NCBI RefSeq assembly: GCF_020329485.1
Contig: NZ_JAGKJI010000049.1
Location: 1 to 49,667, forward strand
From: Bradyrhizobium cenepequi
GTDB taxonomy: Bacteria; Pseudomonadota; Alphaproteobacteria; Rhizobiales; Xanthobacteraceae
Direction: 5' to 3'
DNA: 49,667 bases
Shown: positions 33,610-42,421 of the stretch, in pieces
How positions within the stretch are numbered: position 1 is the first letter of the stretch
Layout of the letters: each line of letters begins with the position of its first letter
Translations under genes and position numbers: made by a program
Notes under the pieces: generated by a model
Database searches by the model: none
Seen by the model: only the letters and a program-made list of their open reading frames with translations
What the model was told of the DNA's origin: nothing

Positions 33610-34797
33610 ATGACTGTTCGCGCGGGCCGGGAATTTCTGGCCATCCCCGGACCCACCACGATGCCCGACGAAGTGCTGCAGGCGATGCATCGTCCGGCGC
33701 TCGATATCTACTCGGCAGAGATGGTCGAACTGACCGAGAGCCTCTTGCGCGATCTCTCGAAGCTATTTGCCACCAAGGGCAACTCCTACATCTATATCGC
33801 CAACGGCCATGGCGCCTGGGAAGCGACGCTTTCGAACGTGCTGTCGCGCGGCGACAAGGTGCTGGTGCTGGAGAGCGGGCGCTTTGCGATCGGCTGGGGT
33901 CTTGCCGCATCCGCGATGGGCGCCGAGGTCGAAGTGTTGAAGGGCCACTGGCGCCGCGCGATCCGGCCCGCTGAAGTGGAAGAGCGGCTGCGGCGCGACA
34001 AGGACAACACGATCAAGGCGATCCTCGCGGTGCAGGTCGACACCGCCTCCGGCGCCTATAACGACATCGAAGCGATCGGCAAGGCGATCAAGGCGAGCGG
34101 CCATCCGGCGCTGTTCATGGTCGATACCGTGGCTTCGCTCGGCTGCATGCCGTTCGAGATGGACGCCTGGGGCATCGACGTCGCGATGTCCGGCTCGCAG
34201 AAGGGGCTGATGACGCCGCCGGGCCTTGGCTTTGTCGCGGCGAACGCGCGCGCGCAGGAGGTGCACAAGCGCGCCGACCTGCGCACGCCGTATTGGAACT
34301 GGACCGAACGCGAGGGCACCGAGCACTATCGCAAATATGCTGGCACCGCACCGGTGCACCTGTTGTTCGCGCTGCGCAAGGCGATCGACATGCTCACCGC
34401 CGAGGGGCTGCAGAACGCTCATCTACGCCATAGCCTGCTTGCGGAAGCGGTGCGGCGCGCCGTTGCGGTGTGGGCCGAGGGGCAGGTGCTCGGCTTCAAC
34501 ATCACCGAGCCTGCCGAGCGCTCGAACACGGTGACGACGGTCACCATGAACGGCTATGACCCGGCCGCGCTGCAGCGTTACTGCAAGGAGAAATGCGGCG
34601 TCGTGCTCGGCACCGGCATCGGTGACCTCCAGGGCCAGGCCTTCCGCATCGCCCATATGGGCCATGTCAATGCGCCGATGATCTTGGGCACGCTCGGCGT
34701 CGTCGAGGTCGGCCTCAACGCACTCGGCATTCCCCACGGCAAAGGCGGAACCGAGGCCGCGATCGCGTGGCTCGGCGAAAGCGTGCATGCGGATTGA
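33610..34797 (+). CDS. Serine-glyoxylate-type aminotransferase
   Basis: This 395-residue PLP enzyme of the class V alanine/serine-glyoxylate group transfers an amino group to glyoxylate, making glycine. Visible elements are IPGPTTMPDEVLQAM at the start, NGHGAWEATLSNVLSRGD, VDTVASLGCMPFEMDAWGID with the PLP-contact Asp, and SGSQKGLMTPPGLG with the Schiff-base Lys at 198. The C-terminal small domain contains GTGIGDLQGQAFRIAHMGHV. AGGAAG precedes ATG 33610. In methylotrophs this enzyme belongs to the serine cycle, but no other serine-cycle gene is near, so general glyoxylate or photorespiration-like metabolism is likelier. Confidence 0.92.
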   Translation: MTVRAGREFLAIPGPTTMPDEVLQAMHRPALDIYSAEMVELTESLLRDLSKLFATKGNSYIYIANGHGAWEATLSNVLSRGDKVLVLESGRFAIGWGLAASAMGAEVEVLKGHWRRAIRPAEVEERLRRDKDNTIKAILAVQVDTASGAYNDIEAIGKAIKASGHPALFMVDTVASLGCMPFEMDAWGIDVAMSGSQKGLMTPPGLGFVAANARAQEVHKRADLRTPYWNWTEREGTEHYRKYAGTAPVHLLFALRKAIDMLTAEGLQNAHLRHSLLAEAVRRAVAVWAEGQVLGFNITEPAERSNTVTTVTMNGYDPAALQRYCKEKCGVVLGTGIGDLQGQAFRIAHMGHVNAPMILGTLGVVEVGLNALGIPHGKGGTEAAIAWLGESVHAD

Positions 34798-34801
34798 CCT
34801 T

Positions 34802-34888
34802 GTAGCCCGGGTGAAGCGCAGCGTAACTCGGGTTCTATCGCCACCTGCAACGGCGGTCCCGGGTTGCGCTGCGCTCCAACGGCTACGG
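34802..34888. repeat. Inverted intergenic repeat
   Basis: GTAGCCCGGGTGAAGCGCAG near 34802 and its inverted counterpart ending GCGCTCCAACGGCTACGG near 34887 form a hairpin. This GTAGCCCGG-type element is a common Bradyrhizobium intergenic repeat. It lies between the aminotransferase and the peptidase. Confidence 0.75.
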
Positions 34889-34958
34889 TTCGTCCATCTG
34901 GCAATCCTCGCCTGCGTCCCGATATAAGGCGTAGCCTTTGAAACGGAACGAGGACCGA

Positions 34959-37073
34959 GTGGACCAATCCACCACCAAGAAGCCTGCCCACCCGGCGCCC
35001 GTCGCGCCGCGGCGGCCGCATTCCTTCACGCGGCACGGCATCATCGTGACAGACGATTTCGCCTGGCTGAAGGATCCGAAATGGCAGGAGGTGCTGCGCG
35101 ATCCCGCAATCCTCGATCCTGATATCCGCACCTATCTCGAAGCCGAGAACACCTATACCGAGAGCCTGCTCGGCCACACCGCGCCGTTGCAGAAGAAGCT
35201 GGTCGCGGAGATGCGCGGGCGGATCAAGGAGGACGACTCCAGCGTGCCCTCGCCCGATGGTCCGTTCGCTTACTTTCGTAAATACCGCGAGGCAGGGCAG
35301 CACGAGATATTCGGCCGCATGCCGCGCAACGGCGGCGAGGCGCATTTTGTGCTCGACGGCGATGCACTGGCGAAGGACCGCGACTATTTCAGGTTCGGCG
35401 GCAGCCGGCATTCGCCCGACCACAGGCTGCATGCCTGGAGCGCCGACACCAAGGGCTCGGAATATTTCTCGATACGCGTGCGCGACTGGGCAACCGGCAA
35501 CGATCTCGACGACCTCGTCGAGGAGACCGATGGCGGCGTGGTCTGGAGCGCGGATGCGAAAAGCTTCTTCTACATCAAGCTCGACGACAATCATCGCCCG
35601 ATGCAGGTCTGGCGCCATCGGCTCGGCACCGGACAGGCCGACGACGTGCTGGTTTACGAGGAGCAGGATTCCGGCTGGTTCACCCATCTGCATGAGAGCG
35701 CGAGCGGACGCTTCTGCGTGATCGCCGGCGGCGATCACGAGACCTCGGAGCAGCGGTTGATCGATCTCCGCAATCCCGAGGCGCCGCCGCGGCTGATCGC
35801 CGAGCGCGAAGAGGGCGTGCAGTATTCGGTTGCCGACCGCGGCGAAGAGCTGCTCATCCTGACCAATGCCGACGATGCGATCGACTTCAAGGTGGTGACG
35901 GCGCCGCTCGGCTCGCCCGAGCGCAAGAATTGGCGCGACCTGATCCCGCATCGCGAAGGCATCTACATTCTCGACCTCGAGCTTTTCAGTGGCCATATGG
36001 TACGACTGGAGCGCGCCAATGCGCTGCCGGCGATCGTGATTCGCGACCTCTTGACCAACGAGGAGCATGCGATCGCCTTCGACGAGGCCGCCTACTCGCT
36101 CGACACCATGGGCTCCTACGAGTTCGAGACGACGAACCTGCGCTTCTCCTATTCGTCGATGACGACGCCGTCGGAAGTCTACGATTACGAGATGACGAAG
36201 CGGACGCGGGTGTTGCGCAAGCGCCAGGAGATTCCGTCCGGCCACGACCCGGCCGACTACGTCACGACACGCATCATGGCGACCTCACATGACGGCGCAG
36301 AGGTGCCGGTCTCGATCCTGTACCGCAAGGATTTCGTCCGCGACGGCAAGGCGCCGCTCTTGCTCTACGGCTACGGCTCCTACGGCATGGCGATGCCGGC
36401 TTCCTTCAGCAGCAACCGCTTATCGCTGGTCGACCGCGGCTTCGTCTACGCGATCGCGCATATCCGCGGCGGCGCCGACAAGGGCTGGGGCTGGTATCTC
36501 GACGGCAAGCGCGAGAAGAAGACCAACAGCTTTGATGATTTCGCGGCTTCCGCCCGCGCGCTGATCGATGCAAAGTACACCAGCACAAAACGCATCGTCG
36601 GCCATGGCGGCTCGGCCGGCGGCATGCTGATGGGAGCGGTCGCGAACCGCGCCGGCGAACTGTTCGGCGGCATCGTCGCCGAGGTGCCCTTCGTCGACGT
36701 GCTCAACACCATGCTCGACGACACGCTGCCGCTGACGCCGCCGGAATGGCCGGAATGGGGCAACCCGATCGAGAGCGAAAAGGACTTTCGCACCATCCTG
36801 TCCTACTCGCCCTACGACAATGTCGCACCGAAGGATTATCCCGCGATCCTTGCGATGGGCGGCCTCACCGATCCGCGCGTGACCTATTGGGAGCCCGCGA
36901 AATGGATGGCCCGATTGCGCGCGACCATGACTGGCGGCGGGCCGGTGCTGCTCCGCACCAACATGGGCGCCGGCCACGGCGGCGCCTCGGGCCGCTTCAA
37001 CCGTCTCGATGAAATCGCGATCGTCTACGCCTTTGCGCTGTGGGCGGTGGGGCTGGCGGAGGCGGTGGCGTAG
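34959..37073 (+). CDS. ptrB: Oligopeptidase B-like S9 serine peptidase
   Basis: This 704-residue prolyl-oligopeptidase-family enzyme cuts short peptides after basic residues in the cytosol. An N-terminal segment (RHGIIVTDDFAWLKDPKWQE) and a seven-bladed propeller lead to the hydrolase domain. The catalytic triad is readable: S552 in GGSAGG, D638 in GGLTDPRV and H673 in GAGHGGASGRF. I chose the GTG at 34959 because GAGG lies five bases before it; a TTG at 34938 is in frame but lacks a site. The gene stands alone between two intergenic repeats. Confidence 0.9.
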   Translation: MDQSTTKKPAHPAPVAPRRPHSFTRHGIIVTDDFAWLKDPKWQEVLRDPAILDPDIRTYLEAENTYTESLLGHTAPLQKKLVAEMRGRIKEDDSSVPSPDGPFAYFRKYREAGQHEIFGRMPRNGGEAHFVLDGDALAKDRDYFRFGGSRHSPDHRLHAWSADTKGSEYFSIRVRDWATGNDLDDLVEETDGGVVWSADAKSFFYIKLDDNHRPMQVWRHRLGTGQADDVLVYEEQDSGWFTHLHESASGRFCVIAGGDHETSEQRLIDLRNPEAPPRLIAEREEGVQYSVADRGEELLILTNADDAIDFKVVTAPLGSPERKNWRDLIPHREGIYILDLELFSGHMVRLERANALPAIVIRDLLTNEEHAIAFDEAAYSLDTMGSYEFETTNLRFSYSSMTTPSEVYDYEMTKRTRVLRKRQEIPSGHDPADYVTTRIMATSHDGAEVPVSILYRKDFVRDGKAPLLLYGYGSYGMAMPASFSSNRLSLVDRGFVYAIAHIRGGADKGWGWYLDGKREKKTNSFDDFAASARALIDAKYTSTKRIVGHGGSAGGMLMGAVANRAGELFGGIVAEVPFVDVLNTMLDDTLPLTPPEWPEWGNPIESEKDFRTILSYSPYDNVAPKDYPAILAMGGLTDPRVTYWEPAKWMARLRATMTGGGPVLLRTNMGAGHGGASGRFNRLDEIAIVYAFALWAVGLAEAVA

Positions 37074-37109
37074 ACGCCGGGCCACCGGTTGGAGAATGAG
37101 CCCGCCCTC

Positions 37110-37262
37110 TCTCCACACCTCGTCCCGGGCTTGACCCGGGACCCATAACCACCAAACCTCGTTGTTGAATGAGGCTGTAACTCCGAGTCTTCTTCACCAT
37201 GACTGCCTGTGGTTATGGGTCCCGAATCGGCGTTCGCTTACGCTCACTTGTCCGAGACGACA
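37110..37262. repeat. Inverted intergenic repeat before the flavin reductase-like gene
   Basis: TCGTCCCGGGCTTGACCCGG with GGGACCCATAACCACC on the left is matched by GTGGTTATGGGTCCCGAATC and ACTTGTCCGAGACGA on the right. It forms a long imperfect hairpin of a common Bradyrhizobium type. It ends just before the ribosome site of the next gene. Confidence 0.78.
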
Positions 37263-37278
37263 ACGGAGAGGAGGGCTG

Positions 37279-37839
37279 ATGCCGCGCTACACCAAGACAG
37301 ATTTCCCTGTCGACAACGTGCGTCGCTTTCTCGAGCCGGGGCCGATCGTGCTGGTCAGCTCGGCGCACAGGAATGAGACCAACATCATGACCATGGGCTG
37401 GCACATGATCATGGAGTTTCAGCCCTCGTTGATCGGCTGCTACGTCTGGAACGCCAACCATTCCTTCGAATTGATCCGCCGCAGCAGGCAATGCGTGATC
37501 AATGTGCCGACCGCCGAGTTGGCGCCGACGGTGGTCAAAATCGGCAACAGTTCCGGGCGCGACATCGACAAGTTCGCCGAATTCGGTCTGACGCCCAGGC
37601 CCGGCGAACAGGTGCGTGCGCCGTTGATCGAGGAGTGTTACGCCAATTTCGAATGCCGGCTGATCGATTCAAGCCTGATCCGGAAATACAGCCTGTTCGT
37701 GCTGGAGGTAGTGAAGGCGCATGTCGCGGCCTCGCCGAAATATCCGAAGACGATCCATTATCGCGGCGACGGTGAGTTCATGATCTCCGGCGAGAACACG
37801 CGGAAATATCGCAAGCTGTTCAAGCCGGAGATGTTGTAG
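37279..37839 (+). CDS. Flavin reductase-like FMN-binding protein
   Basis: The 186-residue protein has the split-barrel flavin reductase fold. PGPIVLVSSAHRNETNIMTM, then MEFQPSLIGCYVWNANHSF and RQCVINVPT, are the standard FMN-binding strands, followed by GLTPRPGEQVRAPLIEEC. Such proteins reduce flavin with NAD(P)H or supply it to a monooxygenase; the partner is not evident here. GGAGAGGAGGG precedes ATG 37279. The open frame starting at 37162 is partly made of intergenic repeat and was not used. Confidence 0.88.
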   Translation: MPRYTKTDFPVDNVRRFLEPGPIVLVSSAHRNETNIMTMGWHMIMEFQPSLIGCYVWNANHSFELIRRSRQCVINVPTAELAPTVVKIGNSSGRDIDKFAEFGLTPRPGEQVRAPLIEECYANFECRLIDSSLIRKYSLFVLEVVKAHVAASPKYPKTIHYRGDGEFMISGENTRKYRKLFKPEML

Positions 37840-37894
37840 CGGCCAAAGTAGAGCCTGAGCCGATCAGGTTAAGGTGCAGCCACGATGAGACAGC

Positions 37895-38070
37895 GCTCCC
37901 TCTCCCGCTTGCGGGGGAGGGCTGGGGTGGGGGTATCTCCGCATTGGGATTCCCCGAGTGGAGAGAGCTCACCCGGCGCTACGCCATAGCCGAAGCTCCG
38001 CTTCGGCGTTCTCTAAGAACGGCCGCCGAGGGCGGCCTACGCCTCTCCCGCAAGCGGGAGAGGTGAAGAT
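37895..38070. repeat. Composite intergenic repeat
   Basis: The ends CTCCCTCTCCCGCTTGCGGG and CCTCTCCCGCAAGCGGGAGA are inverted and match the unit at 40398-40512. Between CACCCGGCGCTACGCC and the right end it carries an extra palindromic block, AGCCGAAGCTCCGCTTCGGCG, absent from the other copy. One repeat therefore seems inserted into another. It sits between convergent genes. Confidence 0.8.
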
Positions 38071-38091
38071 TCAGCCCGATCGGATCATGCT

Positions 38092-39534
38092 CTAGGGATT
38101 CGTATAGGCGGTCTTCACGGTTGTATAGAACTCCGCCGCGTATTTGCCCTGCTCGCGCGGACCATAGCTCGATCCTTTTCGGCCACCGAACGGGACGTGA
38201 TAGTCGACACCGGCGATTGGCAGGTTGACCATCACCATGCCCGCCTCGGCATTTCGCTTGAAGTCACTGGCGTATTTCAGGCTGGTGGTGCAGATGCCGG
38301 CGGATAGACCGAACTCCGTATCGTTTGCGGCGGCCAGCGCCTCGGCATAGTCGTTGACGCGAATGACGCTCGCGACCGGTCCGAAGATTTCCTCGCGTGC
38401 GATCCGCATCTTGTTGGTCACTTCGGTGAACAGCGCCGGCTGCAGATAGAAGCCGGGCGCATCGCGCTTCAGCCGCTCGCCGCCGAACACGAGCTTGGCG
38501 CCCTCGTCCTTGCCGATCGACAGATATTTCAGGTCCTGATCGAGCTGGTTCTGGTCGACGACGGGGCCGATGTCGGTGCCGGCCTTCAAGGCGTCGTCGA
38601 CCTTGAGGCCGCTCAGACGCTCGGTGAGCGCGGCGACGAACTTGTCGTGAATGCCCTTGGTGACGATCAAGCGCGAGGCCGCCGTGCAGCGCTGGCCGGT
38701 AGAGAAGAACGCGCTGTTGACGGCACATTCGACCGCGACCTTGAGGTCGGCATCGTCGAGAATGACCAGCGGATTCTTGCCGCCCATCTCGAGCTGGAAC
38801 TTCTTCATCGGCCGCGATGCCACGCAGGCCGCCGCAACCTTTTGGCCCGTCGCCACCGATCCGGTGAAGCTGACCGCGGCGACATCGGGATGTTCGAGCA
38901 GCGCAGCGCCGACCTCGGAGCCACGGCCGATCACCAGGTTGAGCACGCCTTTGGGCAGACCGGCGCGCTGCAGGATATCGACCAGCGCCCAGGTCGAGCC
39001 CGGCACCAGATCAGCCGGTTTGATCACGACCGTGTTGCCATAGGCGAGCGCGGGCGCGATCTTCCAGGCCGGAATCGCGATCGGGAAATTCCAGGGCGTG
39101 ATCAAGCCGACCACGCCCAGGGCTTCGCGGGTGATCTCGACGTCGATGCCGGGACGCACAGATGGAAGCTTCTCGCCAGCCATACGCAGGCACTCGCCCG
39201 CAAAGAACGCAAAGATCTGCCCCGCACGCGCGGCTTCGCCGATGCCCTCGGGCAGGGTCTTGCCTTCCTCGCGCGATAGCAAGCGGCCGAGTTCATCCTT
39301 GCGCGCGAGGATTTCATCGGACGCTTTCTTGAGGATCTCGTAGCGGACCTGCGGCGTCGCACGCGACCACGCTGGGAATGCCGCCTTGGCGGCGGAGACC
39401 GCGGCATCAAGCTGGGCGCGGGTGCCGCGCACGGCTTCGCCGACGGTGTCGTTGGTATCGGATGGATTGACGTTGGGCGAGCGCGCACCGTCCGACATCC
39501 ATTCGCCGTCGATCAGATTGTTGAACATCAGCAT
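38092..39534 (-). CDS. NAD(P)-dependent aldehyde dehydrogenase
   Basis: The 480-residue ALDH shows TPWNFPIAIPAWKIAPAL, FTGSVATGQKVA at the cofactor turn, LEMGGKNPLVI with the general-base Glu, and FFSTGQRCTAASR with the catalytic Cys. It resembles alpha-ketoglutarate semialdehyde dehydrogenases of sugar-acid pathways, but glycolaldehyde and other aldehydes are also possible. GGAGG six bases before ATG 39534 fixes the start. It is the last gene after the IlvD/Edd dehydratase and RraA-like gene on the minus strand. An operon oxidising an aldehyde formed from a 2-keto-3-deoxy sugar acid is the likely context. Confidence 0.9.
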   Translation of the reverse strand: MLMFNNLIDGEWMSDGARSPNVNPSDTNDTVGEAVRGTRAQLDAAVSAAKAAFPAWSRATPQVRYEILKKASDEILARKDELGRLLSREEGKTLPEGIGEAARAGQIFAFFAGECLRMAGEKLPSVRPGIDVEITREALGVVGLITPWNFPIAIPAWKIAPALAYGNTVVIKPADLVPGSTWALVDILQRAGLPKGVLNLVIGRGSEVGAALLEHPDVAAVSFTGSVATGQKVAAACVASRPMKKFQLEMGGKNPLVILDDADLKVAVECAVNSAFFSTGQRCTAASRLIVTKGIHDKFVAALTERLSGLKVDDALKAGTDIGPVVDQNQLDQDLKYLSIGKDEGAKLVFGGERLKRDAPGFYLQPALFTEVTNKMRIAREEIFGPVASVIRVNDYAEALAAANDTEFGLSAGICTTSLKYASDFKRNAEAGMVMVNLPIAGVDYHVPFGGRKGSSYGPREQGKYAAEFYTTVKTAYTNP

Positions 39535-39638
39535 GGCTTTCCTCCGTCTTGGTCGGGCTTGGTGCCGACGATGCTTGAGAACTAACCAGAGCACGATCCG
39601 GAAGCGCTTGCGCGGCGATCATGCTCCAACAAAACGAT

Positions 39639-40358
39639 CTAGCGTCCGTTCCTTTTCCGCCACGCCGCGAAATCGGTCAATGTCTGCGGATCGGTGGCGG
39701 GATAGAGGCCGAAGATACCACGGCCCTTGTGGACTTCCTCGGCGACGAAATCCTCGAATGCGGTCATCTCGAAGGTCTCCTCGGCGATCTCGTCGGCAAG
39801 ATGCGCGGGAATGACGATGACGCCGTCGGCATCGCCGAGGATCACATCGCCGGGGAACACCGGTGCATCGCCGCAGCCGATCGGGACGTTGATCTCGATC
39901 GCCTGGTGCAGCGTCAGATTGGTCGGCGCGCTCGGCCGGTGATGATAGGCGGGAAAGCCGAGCCCGGCGATCTCCACGGAATCGCGAAAGCCGCCATCGG
40001 TGACGACGCCGGCAACGCCGCGCTTCATCAGCCGCGTCACCAGGATGGCGCCGGCGGAGGCGGCGCGCGCATCCTTGCGGCTGTCCATCACCAGCACGGC
40101 GCCGGGCGGACAATCCTCGATCGCCTTGCGCTGCGGATGTGAGCGGTCGCGGAAGACGTCGAGCTTGTTCAAGTCTTCGCGCGCCGGCATGTAGCGCAGC
40201 GTGAAGGCTTCACCGACCATGGTCGGCTGGTCCGGGCTCAACGGGTGGACGTCCTGGATGCACTGAATGCGGAAGCCGCGTTTGTAGAGTGCGGTGGCAA
40301 CCGTGGCGGTGGAGACGGTCTTCAGCTTGTTGCGGGTGGCGTCGCTGAGTTTGGGCAT
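39639..40358 (-). CDS. RraA-like protein, possible class II keto-acid aldolase
   Basis: The 239-residue protein has the RraA fold: VVTDGGFRDSVEIAGLGFPA holds the G-G-x-R-D motif that binds metal and the keto acid, and PGDVILGDADGVIVIP is the conserved late loop. Members either bind RNase E or are pyruvate aldolases (4-hydroxy-4-methyl-2-oxoglutarate type). With a sugar-acid dehydratase upstream and an aldehyde dehydrogenase downstream, an aldolase or related step on the 2-keto-3-deoxy acid seems more likely than RNase control. GGGAGGG precedes ATG 40358. A palindromic repeat separates it from the dehydratase. Confidence 0.87.
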   Translation of the reverse strand: MPKLSDATRNKLKTVSTATVATALYKRGFRIQCIQDVHPLSPDQPTMVGEAFTLRYMPAREDLNKLDVFRDRSHPQRKAIEDCPPGAVLVMDSRKDARAASAGAILVTRLMKRGVAGVVTDGGFRDSVEIAGLGFPAYHHRPSAPTNLTLHQAIEINVPIGCGDAPVFPGDVILGDADGVIVIPAHLADEIAEETFEMTAFEDFVAEEVHKGRGIFGLYPATDPQTLTDFAAWRKRNGR

Positions 40359-40397
40359 TGGCGTTCGCCCTCCCTTTCATTATTCCGGGATGCTAGG

Positions 40398-40512
40398 CTC
40401 CCTCTCCCGCTTGCGGGAGAGGGCTGGGGTGAGGGTTCTCTCCGCGAGTCCCCCATGGAGGGAGCCCTCACCCGGCGCTGCGCGCCGACCTCTCCCGCAA
40501 GCGGGAGAGGTG
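40398..40512. repeat. Intergenic repeat, simple copy
   Basis: CTCCCTCTCCCGCTTGCGGG at the left and CCTCTCCCGCAAGCGGGAGA at the right are inverted, with TCACCCGGCGCTGCGCGCCG inside. The unit matches 37895-38070 without the inserted block. It separates the dehydratase from the RraA-like gene. Confidence 0.82.
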
Positions 40513-40526
40513 GAGAACCACGGCGA

Positions 40527-42263
40527 TCAGTAGATCGACGGTTCTTCCACCGGCTTGCCGAAGTCGGTTTCAAGAAAATCGAAATCGCAGCCTTCGTTGG
40601 CCTGCTTGATGTGGCGCGAGAACATCCAGCCATAGCCGCGCTCGTAGCGGCGCTCCGGCGGCTTCCAGGCGGCGCGGCGCCGCTCGAGTTCGTCCTCGGA
40701 AACATCGAGCCTGATGCTGCGGGCCGCGACGTCGAGGGTGACGCGGTCGCCGTTCTGCACCAGTGCGAGCGGGCCGCCGACATAGGATTCCGGAGCCACA
40801 TGCAGGATGCAGGCGCCGTAGCTGGTGCCGCTCATGCGCGCGTCCGAAATCCGCACCATGTCGCGCACGCCCTGCTTCACGAGTTTTGTGGGGATCGGCA
40901 GCATGCCCCATTCGGGCATGCCCGGACCGCCCTGCGGCCCCGCGTTGCGCAGGATCAAGACGTGATAGGCCGTCACATCCAGATCGGGATCGTCGACCGC
41001 CTTTTTCATCGAGGGGTAATCGTCGAACACCAGCGCCGGGCCTGAATGCTTCAGGAAGCGCGGATCGCAGGCGCTTGGCTTGATCACGCAGCCATCGGGC
41101 GCGAGATTGCCCTTGAGCACCGCGAGCGCGCCCTCCCTGTAGATCGGGTTCGCGACCGTGCGGATGACATCGTCGTTGTAGACTTCGGCGCGGGCGATGT
41201 TGTCGCCGAGCGTCCTGCCGGTCACCGTCATGCAGTCGAGATGCAGATAATCCCTGATCCGGCTCATCAGCGCCGGCAGGCCGCCGGCATAGAAGAAATC
41301 CTCCATCAGATAGAGGTCGCCGCTCGGGCGGACATTGGCGATGACCGGCACCTTGCGGCTTGCCTTCTCGAAATCGTCCAGCGAGATGTCCTGGCCGGCG
41401 CGGCGGGCCTGCGCGATCAGATGGATGATCGCATTGGTCGAGCAGCCCATCGCCATCGCAACCGTGATCGCGTTCTCGAACGCCTCGCGTGTCTGGATCT
41501 GTTGCGGCGTCAAATCCTCCCAGACCATTTGCACGATGCGGCGGCCGCATTCGGAGGCCATCCGGATGTGGCCGGCATCGGCGGCGGGGATCGAGGAGGC
41601 GCCAGGCAGCGTCATGCCGATGGCTTCGGCGATCGCGGTCATGGTGGAGGCGGTGCCCATGGTCATGCAGGTGCCGTAGCTGCGGGCGATGCCGGCTTCC
41701 ATGTCGACCCAGTCCCGATCCGAAATCTTACCGGCGCGCCGCTCGTCCCAATATTTCCAGGCGTCCGATCCCGAGCCCAGCGTGCGGCCCTTCCAGTTGC
41801 CGCGCAGCATCGGACCGGCCGGCAGATAGATCGTGGGCAGGTTCATGGAGGTGGCCCCAAGCAACAGCGCCGGCGTGGTCTTGTCGCAGCCGCCCATCAG
41901 CACGACGCCGTCGACCGGATGGCCGCGCAAGAGTTCTTCGGCGTCCATCGCCAGCATGTTGCGGTAGAGCATGGTGGTCGGCTTCAGGAACGATTCCGAC
42001 AGCGACAGCGCCGGCAGTTCCATCGGAAAGCCGCCGGCTTGGAGGACGCCGCGCTTGACGTCGTCGACACGGCTCTGGAAATGCATGTGGCAGGGCTGGG
42101 CGTCCGACCAGGTGTTGATGATCGCGATCACTGGCCGGTCCTTCCACTCTTCCGGCGCATAACCCATCTGCATGGCACGCGAACGGTGGCCAAAGGCCCT
42201 GAGATCATCGGGCGCGAACCAGCGCGCGCTGCGGAGCGTTTCCGGGCTTTTCTTTCTTGTCAT
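40527..42263 (-). CDS. IlvD/Edd-family sugar-acid dehydratase (L-arabonate dehydratase-like)
   Basis: This 578-residue iron-sulfur dehydratase converts a sugar acid to its 2-keto-3-deoxy form. IINTWSDAQPCHMHF and LMGGCDKTTPALLLGA supply two cluster cysteines, and GTCMTMGTASTM the third. SDARMSGTSYGACILH is the conserved C-terminal block. Length and these motifs place it with L-arabonate and related pentonate dehydratases rather than IlvD. I chose ATG 42263 (MTRKKSPETLRS); the longer frame has no family features. It leads the minus-strand group with the RraA-like and aldehyde dehydrogenase genes, and diverges from the histidine kinase. Confidence 0.9.
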   Translation of the reverse strand: MTRKKSPETLRSARWFAPDDLRAFGHRSRAMQMGYAPEEWKDRPVIAIINTWSDAQPCHMHFQSRVDDVKRGVLQAGGFPMELPALSLSESFLKPTTMLYRNMLAMDAEELLRGHPVDGVVLMGGCDKTTPALLLGATSMNLPTIYLPAGPMLRGNWKGRTLGSGSDAWKYWDERRAGKISDRDWVDMEAGIARSYGTCMTMGTASTMTAIAEAIGMTLPGASSIPAADAGHIRMASECGRRIVQMVWEDLTPQQIQTREAFENAITVAMAMGCSTNAIIHLIAQARRAGQDISLDDFEKASRKVPVIANVRPSGDLYLMEDFFYAGGLPALMSRIRDYLHLDCMTVTGRTLGDNIARAEVYNDDVIRTVANPIYREGALAVLKGNLAPDGCVIKPSACDPRFLKHSGPALVFDDYPSMKKAVDDPDLDVTAYHVLILRNAGPQGGPGMPEWGMLPIPTKLVKQGVRDMVRISDARMSGTSYGACILHVAPESYVGGPLALVQNGDRVTLDVAARSIRLDVSEDELERRRAAWKPPERRYERGYGWMFSRHIKQANEGCDFDFLETDFGKPVEEPSIY

Positions 42264-42421
42264 TTTGCACCTGTCGAGGAACACTGTTGAAGTCATGTCA
42301 CAGGCATTGCGGGACCGGCAAGTCCGTATTGCTTCCACCTGATAAGACGCTCTAGCATCAGAGGCCCGGGCCGCGAATGCCCGCCGCCCGCTCCGGACGG
42401 AGGAAGGCCGCAACAGCACAG

